A DNA stretch of 6,398 bases from CAYSBE01 sp964429245 (GTDB taxonomy: Bacteria > Bacteroidota > Bacteroidia > UKL13-3), in the NCBI GenBank assembly GCA_964429245.1, contig CAYSBE010000126.1, forward strand, positions 1 to 6,398, given 5' to 3'. Below, one piece after another: positions 1 through 5,029 of this stretch. The first letter of the stretch is position 1. Each line of letters begins with the position of its first letter. The position numbers were made by a program, and so were the translations under genes. The notes under the pieces were generated by a model that saw only the letters and a program-made list of their open reading frames with translations, had not been told where the DNA came from and searched no databases.

Positions 1-55
1 TACGACATTTTCTACGACATTTTCTACGACATTTTCTACGACATTTTCTACGACA
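1..55. repeat. 12-bp tandem repeat, about 4.6 copies, inside a coding sequence
   Basis: The unit TACGACATTTTC occurs four times exactly (1-48), followed by seven more matching bases (49-55). The array may continue beyond the left edge. On the minus strand it reads GTC GTA GAA AAT, so each unit adds Val-Val-Glu-Asn to the AlbA_2-type protein. Copy-number change by whole units would keep the reading frame and only lengthen or shorten a linker. Confidence 0.97.
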
Positions 56-1191
56 CTATACTTTGTATTATGTTTAGGTGTTGCCAAAGCAGCATGAGTA
101 AACTCAAGTTGAATACCTCCTGAGTGTTCACTCACCAGCACTTTTTTCATACGGGCCTCAATCAGTGCTTCATTTATCTTAGCGATACCACGTCCCCAGA
201 TCTCGACCATACCTGCTTTGAAAAATACATCAGCAATACGTTTGTTTCGGGGGCGCGAAGGATGTTTAGTAAGTAGTTTGGCTATACTCAAATCTTCAGG
301 AAGCTTACCCTCATTCCACAATATAAGTTTATTGTCGTAAATACTCATTTGAATGGCGGTGCCAGTATAATCCTTATGAACGATTGCATTTAGAATAGCT
401 TCCCGTAATGCGGCCTCGGGATAAAGCGTTTTTTCAATACGTTGCAATCCTCTGTACTGTATGTTTGAAATAAGGTATTTTGATTTGAGTATTTCCATGA
501 CCTTTTCAGGCATTTGCAGGATATTACCTTCAACAATATCCTGAAAGAGTAAGTCGGCATCACTTTTTCCGAATCGACCAATTCTGAAAGATACATTAGG
601 GATGAATTTATTCGGATTTTTTCCGAATACGAGTAATGCAGCTTTCGATATTTTTCCTTCCGGAGTAATAAGGTTAAGTTTTTCGAGCATTGCTTTGGGT
701 GTTTCGTAACTTGCGTTGGCATCAATACGCCCCGATGCAAGCGCTCTTTTCAGAAAGTACTGGATAGCTGAATTGTCGATGTCTTTTAATGTTGCATGTT
801 GCTCGGGGAGCTCATCCCATGATTTACCGGATTTCTTGAGGAGGAAATGCTGTAATGCTGCCCCTCTCAACTCCTGTTTAGTGGAGCCGGAACGTATATA
901 ATATCCACCCTGATAGGAAATAGCTACAGGCGAGCGTTCAATATCAATTTGCAGGTAAGTAAATCCTTTACTTTTCTTTAATGCAACTTTTGGAACTATG
1001 CCAAGCAATTGAATACATTTATTGGGAATATCTTCCAGATACTTTTCCGGACTCTTTATTCCAACTACTTTGCCATTATCATCAATCCCTACAAACAGTT
1101 TACCACCATCGCTGTTAGCAAAAGCACAAATTACTTTCAGGAATTCATCCCTCCAGCTGCTTTTATATTCGATGTGTTCCGTTTCGGTCAT
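1..1191 (-). CDS. AlbA_2 (Schlafen AAA_4)-type ATP-binding protein, C-terminus cut by the window edge
   Basis: The frame is open from ATG at 1191 to the left edge with no stop, giving 397 residues. The start is firm because an in-frame TGA lies three codons upstream (1198-1200). Residues about 5-115 match the AlbA_2 fold: HIEYKSSW at 6-13, ICAFANSDGG at 21-30 and FVGIDDNGKVVG at 33-44. Residues about 255-345 resemble the GHKL ATPase-like C-terminal domain: EAALREAILNAIVHKDY at 259-275, LWNEGKLPEDL at 291-301 and GMVEIWGRGIAKI at 327-339. The protein then enters a (VVEN)n tract. Relatives usually end in a winged helix after such a linker, which would lie beyond the edge. Family members are annotated as putative transcriptional regulators or as accessory or defence-associated proteins. 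The exact role is unknown and has no obvious link to glycan export. The gene follows the permease in the same direction, 182 bp downstream. Confidence 0.9.
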   Translation of the reverse strand, partial: MTETEHIEYKSSWRDEFLKVICAFANSDGGKLFVGIDDNGKVVGIKSPEKYLEDIPNKCIQLLGIVPKVALKKSKGFTYLQIDIERSPVAISYQGGYYIRSGSTKQELRGAALQHFLLKKSGKSWDELPEQHATLKDIDNSAIQYFLKRALASGRIDANASYETPKAMLEKLNLITPEGKISKAALLVFGKNPNKFIPNVSFRIGRFGKSDADLLFQDIVEGNILQMPEKVMEILKSKYLISNIQYRGLQRIEKTLYPEAALREAILNAIVHKDYTGTAIQMSIYDNKLILWNEGKLPEDLSIAKLLTKHPSRPRNKRIADVFFKAGMVEIWGRGIAKINEALIEARMKKVLVSEHSGGIQLEFTHAALATPKHNTKYSVVENVVENVVENVVENVV

Positions 1192-1373
1192 TATTTTTCA
1201 GACAGAGAAGAAGTTATTGAAAGACAGTAGTCTCTTGTGGTTATTGATTATTGGGCGTTGTGGGGTGACTGTTGTCTGAAGACTATAGACATAAGACTGA
1301 AGATTATTTACTCATGTAGTCTCGAGTCTCGCATCTCTTCATCCAACCTGCGGTTGGTAAACTCGCTTCTCGT
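1192..1373. other. Intergenic region between permease and AlbA_2-type gene
   Basis: This 182-bp gap has no supportable gene. It holds a heptamer array (1239-1336), a long imperfect inverted repeat within it, and two small perfect hairpins next to the permease stop. The leader just before the ATG at 1191 is AT-rich with no Shine-Dalgarno motif. I found no clear Bacteroidota-type TAnnTTTG promoter element. Confidence 0.7.
1239..1336. repeat. Degenerate heptamer array, 14 units in register
   Basis: The stretch divides into fourteen consecutive 7-bp units. The first ten all begin with G (1239, 1246, 1253, 1260, 1267, 1274, 1281, 1288, 1295, 1302). They drift from GGTTATT and GATTATT through GACTGTT to GACTATA, GACATAA and GACTGAA. 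After one unmatched unit (1309) the register resumes as GTAGTCT, CGAGTCT and CGCATCT, the complementary sense of the GAC units. The two halves form an imperfect inverted repeat: GAAGA 1278-1282 with TCTTC 1336-1340, AGAC 1287-1290 with GTCT 1326-1329, and AGACT 1294-1298 with AGTCT 1318-1322. Confidence 0.7.
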
Positions 1374-1377
1374 TTAC
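1343..1377 (-). terminator. Two adjacent hairpins at the permease 3' end (possible weak terminator)
   Basis: GTAAAC (1357-1362) pairs perfectly with GTTTAC (1372-1377) around a 9-nt loop and includes the permease stop codon. CCAACC (1343-1348) pairs with GGTTGG (1352-1357) around a 3-nt loop. The stems share base 1357, so they cannot both form completely. No T-tract follows in the transcribed direction, so an intrinsic terminator is only a guess. A role in RNA stability is equally possible. Confidence 0.4.
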
Positions 1378-2234
1378 ACCGTATCCACAAAATCTTTTTC
1401 TACTTTATTAAATATCAATACTCCGAAGGTTAGCGTAAATATGGCAATCAAGATGGTATAGCCCAGCATTCCCCAATTGAAAGTACCAGAGCCTAGTATG
1501 ATATAACGGAAGCCTTCCATAATAGGCGCAATGGGATTGTAGGAGAGGAGTGTTTTATATTTTTCGGGGGCTGCACTTAATGGATATATCACCGGAGTGG
1601 CGTACATGAAAAGAGTCATCCCAAATCCAAGTAAGAAACTAAGGTCGCGGTACTTGGTGGTCATGGCTGAAATGATCATACCCAAACCTAACCCGAGCAT
1701 CGCCATAAGTAAAATGAGGCATGGTAATAAGATAAGGGATGCATTCAATTCAGGTTGATAGTCTTTGGCAATTATGTAATAAATATATAGGATGATAAAT
1801 TGCAAAAACTGAATACCAAATTTTAATAAGTTACTTACGACAAGTGTAAGTGGCATAATAAGTCGAGGGAAATATACTTTACCAAAAATAGCGGCATTGG
1901 CACGAAACACACCTGCGGTGCCGGTAAGGCAATCGGCAAAGTATGTCCAAGCAACGGTGCCAATCATATAAAACAAAGGCTTGGGTAGTCCATCTGTACT
2001 AAGCCCGGCAAGGTTGCCAAATACAAACGTAAAGGTGATGGTGGTAAACAATGGTTGTAGAAACATCCATATGGGTCCAAGTATAGTTTGCTTGTAGGCT
2101 GCAGTAATATCACGCTTAACGAGTAGGCCCAATAAATCGCGGTAGCGCCACACATCTTTTAAGTTGAGCTGAAACAGCGACCGCTGTGGCTCAATGGTGA
2201 GGTCCCATTCTTTTATAGCTTCTTCGTGGTTCAT
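1374..2234 (-). CDS. wzm: ABC-2 polysaccharide export permease (Wzm/KpsM type)
   Basis: This 286-residue inner-membrane protein fits the ABC-2 permease family that exports O-antigen or capsule, usually on a lipid carrier, with a separate ATPase (Wzt/KpsT). Family hallmarks are visible. An amphipathic N-terminal stretch runs into RDITAAYKQTILGPIWMFLQ at 41-60, KVYFPRLIMPLT at 119-130, TTKYRDL at 192-198, YATPVIYPLS at 211-220 and YNPIAPIMEGFRYIILGSG at 232-250. Hydrophobic segments fall at about 57-77, 84-104, 126-152, 165-190, 199-219 and 255-276, giving the expected six membrane spans. The length is slightly above the usual 260-280. The ATG at 2234 is the natural start. No Wzt ATPase lies directly downstream, where it is often found. 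Heptamer arrays flank the gene on both sides. The family is secure, while the cargo is unknown. Confidence 0.93.
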   Translation of the reverse strand: MNHEEAIKEWDLTIEPQRSLFQLNLKDVWRYRDLLGLLVKRDITAAYKQTILGPIWMFLQPLFTTITFTFVFGNLAGLSTDGLPKPLFYMIGTVAWTYFADCLTGTAGVFRANAAIFGKVYFPRLIMPLTLVVSNLLKFGIQFLQFIILYIYYIIAKDYQPELNASLILLPCLILLMAMLGLGLGMIISAMTTKYRDLSFLLGFGMTLFMYATPVIYPLSAAPEKYKTLLSYNPIAPIMEGFRYIILGSGTFNWGMLGYTILIAIFTLTFGVLIFNKVEKDFVDTV

Positions 2235-2241
2235 GAAAGTT

Positions 2242-2283
2242 GGTTATCGGTTATTTGTTTTGGGTTGTGAGTTGGCGGTTTTT
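2242..2283. repeat. Heptamer array, six GGTTNNN-like units
   Basis: Six consecutive 7-bp units are in register: GGTTATC, GGTTATT, TGTTTTG, GGTTGTG, AGTTGGC and GGTTTTT. The array begins 8 bp upstream of the permease start codon, so on the transcript it is an AACC-rich leader covering the ribosome-binding region. Its first units resemble those at 1239-1252 on the other side of the permease gene. Confidence 0.65.
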
Positions 2284-2290
2284 TAATTAA

Positions 2291-2327
2291 ACACGGTGTC
2301 CGCGGAGTTCACTGAGTAACACGGTGT
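2291..2327. repeat. Degenerate nonamer repeat, copy B
   Basis: On the plus strand the units are ACACGGTGT (2291), CCGCGGAGT (2300), TCACTGAGT (2309) and, after a one-base slip, ACACGGTGT (2319). It aligns closely with copy A at 6201-6240. Both contain CACGGTGT, seven diverged bases and GTTCACTGAGT, and both continue as AACACGG apart from one inserted base. Confidence 0.75.
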
Positions 2328-2354
2328 AATGTTATTTTCTTTTGCTTACCCCTT

Positions 2355-2416
2355 CCCTAAAGGCAGCCCAATGCTCAGGTACAGGTAAAAGCTAAGTGTG
2401 GTTGTGCCCTTTAGGG
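2355..2416. repeat. Inverted repeat, CCCTAAAGG-CA with TGCCCTTTAGGG
   Basis: CCCTAAAGGCA at 2355-2365 is complementary to TGCCCTTTAGGG ending at 2416, except for one bulged base. The arms are separated by about 40 bp. An RNA from either strand could fold into a long-loop hairpin. There is no T-tract, so I do not call it a terminator. Confidence 0.55.
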
Positions 2417-2426
2417 TCAGGCTTGT

Positions 2427-2440
2427 AAACCTTCAGGTTT
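2427..2440. repeat. Small hairpin AAACC-TTCA-GGTTT
   Basis: AAACC (2427-2431) pairs with GGTTT (2436-2440) around a four-base loop. It sits between the larger inverted repeat and nonamer array D, downstream of the amidotransferase stop. No T-tract follows, so its function is unknown. Confidence 0.4.
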
Positions 2441-2455
2441 GGTGTGGGAGTGAAT

Positions 2456-2493
2456 CTCAGTGATTTCTCTGTGTTCAAGGTGTACTCCGTGGT
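2456..2493. repeat. Degenerate nonamer repeat, copy D, overlapping the amidotransferase 3' end
   Basis: On the plus strand the units are CTCAGTGAT (2456), two spacer bases, CTCTGTGTT (2467), CAAGGTGTA (2476) and CTCCGTGGT (2485). They fit the nonamer CTCNGTGTT. Bases 2475-2493 lie inside the amidotransferase coding sequence and include its stop codon (2475-2477). Confidence 0.75.
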
Positions 2494-4226
2494 GAAGTAT
2501 CACGTAACAGTAAAATCGCATTCACAATCTGCCACACATAAAAACTGTTATCCGGTTTCTGCGAACAATAATCTTCGTATATTTTTTTCAGGTCTTTAGG
2601 TTCAAACCAATGACTAAGTACATCAGAATGTTCATTGAGTAATCCTTCAATCCATGGTTTCAGCTCATGTGCCAGCCATTCGCGTTGCGGAGTTTGCAGC
2701 GCGCGTTTAGGAGCTTCGCTAACACGTTTTGGGATAATTTTATTAGCCAGTTTACGAATCAGGTATTTGCCTTGACCATTGTTTATTTTGTGATGTACAG
2801 GTTGGCGTAAACCCAGTTCTACCAGCCGGTAATCCAGAAAAGGTTCTCTTAGTTCGAGGCTATAGGTCATGGAATTGCGATCGGCAAAACGCATGGCACG
2901 CGGAATTTTTGTCTCAAGCAAATCACGAATCTGTAGATGAGTCACAGCATCTGTTTTTATTACCTGATTCCTGTGCGGTAGTACTGATGCTTCACGCAAA
3001 ATTTCCGGTTTCAGATATGGAGCTAACGTAGTTACACTCGTGGCACCCTGCACAGGTCCTTTGGTTAAATCTACATCCGAAGCACGCTGATAATATTCAT
3101 AGCCGCCCCAAGATTCATCCATGCCGTTTCCATCCAGCAATACCGGAATGCCTGCATTACGTGCAGTTTGAAAAACCTTGCTCATGCCCAGCGTAGGAAT
3201 ACCACCGAAGGGTTCATCCATGCGTTTCGCTATGGCACTGGACAGGTCAGGTATTTCATCAGATGTAAGCAGGCAGGCGTGGTGCTGAACCGAAGTGTGT
3301 GCCAACATTTCATGAACCCAGGGCAATTCATCGTAGCGTTCATCACCTGTATAAAATGTAAATGCGTGCAGTGGAAAATCATTTCCCTTTACACGGTTTA
3401 CCAATGCCAGCAGCAGCGATGAATCCAAGCCTCCCGACAGGCAAATTCCTACAGGTACATCAGCACGAAAACGGTATTCTACTGTGCTTTCCAGAATATG
3501 AAGCAGTTCATCCAGAATGATTTGTTCGCTGCGCGTATCGGTATCTGTTATATTTTCATGCAAGCTGTACCAACGGCTGATGTGAAGTGTATCATTCGCA
3601 TACGTTGCATAGCATCCGGCAGGTAATGCAGAAATATGTTGCCAGAATGTGTCAGCAGAGTGATCGTACAGACCGCTGGAAAAATAGGTTGTCCAAACAG
3701 AATAGTTAGGTTCTTTACTGACTAATCCGCTGGCATGAATGGCTTTTATTTCACTGGCAAAAACAAAGCTACCCGAAGCAGTGCTGTAATAAAGTGGCTT
3801 TACACCGAAGCGGTCGCGAGCCACAAACAACTCGTGTGTATGGGTATCGTATATAGCCAGAGCAAACATACCGTTTAGCTTTTGCAGCATACCGCTTCCC
3901 CAGCGGATGTAAGCAGCCAGAATAACTTCCGAGTCAGATTCAGTGATAAAGCTGTAGGTGTTTTTCAATTCCGATTTCAATTCGCGGTAGTTGTAAACCT
4001 CACCATTGTAAACCATAACGTATCGCTTATCGTGGCTGTACATGGGTTGATTGGCCGCATCACTCAAATCAATAATGCTTAAGCGGTTATGTCCGAGGGC
4101 AACATGTTTCGATTCGCTTGTGTATATGCCTTGCGCATCAGGTCCCCGCGAGGCTTGTGCCTGCATCATACGTTGTGCAGCAGTTGCAGCTAATGGTGAA
4201 TTTACTATGCCGGATATTCCGCACAT
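2475..4226 (-). CDS. asnB: Glutamine-hydrolysing asparagine synthase family amidotransferase
   Basis: This is a 583-residue cytosolic two-domain enzyme. The N-terminal class II glutaminase domain starts MCGISGI with nucleophile Cys2 and has RGPD at 27-30, HNRLSIIDLS at 46-55, YNGEVYNY at 73-80 and RDRFGVKPLYY at 137-147. The synthetase domain has the ATP pyrophosphatase loop SGGLDSS at 264-270, DEPFGG at 337-342, DGNGMDESWGGY at 365-376 and DRNSMTYSLELREPFLDYR at 449-467. All key residues I can judge are present. The family makes asparagine from aspartate, ATP and glutamine. Members in polysaccharide loci are thought to amidate sugar carboxylates, which suits these neighbours but is inference. 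The ATG at 4226 is fixed by the need for Cys at position 2. The last residues (about SPRSTP) and the stop are encoded by an intergenic-type nonamer repeat. Classical AsnB and a sugar amidase cannot be told apart here. Confidence 0.93.
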   Translation of the reverse strand: MCGISGIVNSPLAATAAQRMMQAQASRGPDAQGIYTSESKHVALGHNRLSIIDLSDAANQPMYSHDKRYVMVYNGEVYNYRELKSELKNTYSFITESDSEVILAAYIRWGSGMLQKLNGMFALAIYDTHTHELFVARDRFGVKPLYYSTASGSFVFASEIKAIHASGLVSKEPNYSVWTTYFSSGLYDHSADTFWQHISALPAGCYATYANDTLHISRWYSLHENITDTDTRSEQIILDELLHILESTVEYRFRADVPVGICLSGGLDSSLLLALVNRVKGNDFPLHAFTFYTGDERYDELPWVHEMLAHTSVQHHACLLTSDEIPDLSSAIAKRMDEPFGGIPTLGMSKVFQTARNAGIPVLLDGNGMDESWGGYEYYQRASDVDLTKGPVQGATSVTTLAPYLKPEILREASVLPHRNQVIKTDAVTHLQIRDLLETKIPRAMRFADRNSMTYSLELREPFLDYRLVELGLRQPVHHKINNGQGKYLIRKLANKIIPKRVSEAPKRALQTPQREWLAHELKPWIEGLLNEHSDVLSHWFEPKDLKKIYEDYCSQKPDNSFYVWQIVNAILLLRDTSPRSTP

Positions 4227-4318
4227 TTTTATTTTATTTCAACAAGGTGCGCACGGGGTTCACTGTGTGCCACTGAGTTTTTCTCAGTACTATTTTTCTC
4301 CGTGCCATCTCCGTGTTC
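4227..4318. other. Gap between cytidylyltransferase and amidotransferase
   Basis: This 92-bp gap is almost entirely repeat copy C, plus a short A/T-rich leader next to the amidotransferase ATG. ACTGAG (4272-4277) and CTCAGT (4283-4288) form a perfect 6-bp stem with a 5-base loop of T on the plus strand. No T-tract follows on the transcribed strand, so termination here is not supported. Confidence 0.6.
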
Positions 4319-4335
4319 TCAGTGTCCACCGTGTT
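4251..4335. repeat. Degenerate nonamer repeat, copy C, two arms around a hairpin
   Basis: The right arm on the plus strand reads CTCCGTGCC (4298), two spacer bases, CTCCGTGTT (4309), CTCAGTGTC (4318) and CACCGTGTT (4327). The left arm reads GCACGGGGT (4251), TCACTGTGT (4260) and CACTGAG (4271), the orientation of copies A and B. The arms meet at the stem ACTGAG/CTCAGT (4272-4288). Bases 4319-4335 lie within the cytidylyltransferase coding sequence, including its stop codon. Confidence 0.75.
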
Positions 4336-5029
4336 TAAGAAATGTTTCTATCAGTTCTTCCGCTCTTTCCCAATCCTTAGGCGTATCAATATTTACATGC
4401 CTGTCGGCACCTGCCTCAATATAACCTAAGCGATTTCCGTAGAATGAATTTTTAGTAAGCAATACTTCTGTGGAGGTTATGTAAATGCTCCCATCGCGGA
4501 AATAAGCAGGTGGCAATTCCTGCCTGCGCGAAATAATTTCCTGTTCGCCTGTCGCCAGTTTCAGCGTACCATTTTCATCCGGTTCAAATATCCAGTGTGG
4601 GTTATATTCATGCGGCACAGGTAAAACACTGATGAGTGAATCATAATTACCCGAAATAAATTTCTGAATGGCCTCCTCTATAAAACGCACAGATCGGAAA
4701 GGATTGGTGGGCTGCAATAGTATAACAGCATCGTAGTGCCTGTTTTGTTTTTGCAATTCGTGTAAGGCATGCAGCACTACATCGATTGATTTAGCCGAGT
4801 CGGTTGCCAGCTCTACTGGTCGTATAAAAGGTACATATGCACCAAAGCTGCGTGCAACAGCAGCAATGTCTTCGCTATCGGTACTTACCACACAATCGGT
4901 GAGTAATGTTACCTGTTTTGCCGCTTCGATGGTATAAACAATAAGGGGTTTACCTCCCAGAGGTTTTATGTTTTTACCGGGTACACCTTTAGAGCCTCCG
5001 CGGGCAGGAATGATACCAAGTATTTTCAA
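4319..5029 (-). CDS. neuA: CMP-sialic-acid-type cytidylyltransferase (NeuA/LegF/PseF family)
   Basis: This 236-residue cytosolic enzyme should activate a nonulosonic acid with CTP to give a CMP-sugar. The nucleotide-binding signature ARGGSKGVPGKN is at 9-20. STDSEDIA is at 49-56, LLQPTNPFRS at 104-113, RRQELPPAYFRDGSIYI at 168-184 and VNIDTPKDWERAE at 212-224. In characterised enzymes the last motif usually reads DID and binds metal; here the first Asp is Asn213. The start is TTG: an in-frame TAA lies five codons upstream (5042-5044) with no ATG or GTG between, and KILGIIPARGG is the normal family N-terminus. The TTG shares TTGA with the stop of the epimerase gene, so the two are probably translationally coupled. 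The final residues KHGGH and the stop lie in repeat copy C. The sugar (sialic, legionaminic or another) cannot be told from this sequence. Confidence 0.92.
   Translation of the reverse strand: MKILGIIPARGGSKGVPGKNIKPLGGKPLIVYTIEAAKQVTLLTDCVVSTDSEDIAAVARSFGAYVPFIRPVELATDSAKSIDVVLHALHELQKQNRHYDAVILLQPTNPFRSVRFIEEAIQKFISGNYDSLISVLPVPHEYNPHWIFEPDENGTLKLATGEQEIISRRQELPPAYFRDGSIYITSTEVLLTKNSFYGNRLGYIEAGADRHVNIDTPKDWERAEELIETFLKHGGH

Larger units (their letters stand above)
2235..2474. other. Intergenic region between amidotransferase and permease
   Basis: This 240-bp gap has no supportable gene. Moving away from the permease start it holds a heptamer array (2242-2283), nonamer repeat array B (2291-2327), an inverted repeat (2355-2416), a small hairpin (2427-2440) and part of nonamer array D (2456-2493). 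Almost the whole gap is repeat-like. I saw no clear promoter for the permease gene, which could instead be read through from upstream. Confidence 0.7.

Noticed and set aside
390..740. 116-codon minus-strand open frame
   Set aside because: It lies wholly inside the AlbA_2-type gene in another frame. Its translation shows no recognisable family, while the overlapping frame has clear domain motifs.
1..1191. AlbA_2-type gene as a pseudogene or frameshifted remnant
   Set aside because: Translating the minus strand from 1191 gives one uninterrupted frame to the window edge. It lacks a visible stop only because the window ends.
1009..1461. Three overlapping plus-strand open frames (1009-1230, 1022-1279, 1237-1461)
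   Set aside because: They are antisense to the AlbA_2 N-terminus, cross the heptamer array, or are antisense to the permease C-terminus. None has a family signature.
4272..4288. ACTGAG/CTCAGT hairpin as an intrinsic terminator
   Set aside because: The stem is only 6 bp, the loop is A-rich on the transcribed strand, and no T-tract follows in the direction of transcription.
2456..4335. Nonamer arrays as a CRISPR array
   Set aside because: The units are 9 bp, contiguous and degenerate, without unique spacers of 25-40 bp, and no cas gene is present.
4051..4338. 95-codon plus-strand open frame across the 4227-4318 gap
   Set aside because: It is antisense to the amidotransferase glutaminase domain and then reads through repeat copy C. 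No protein family is evident.
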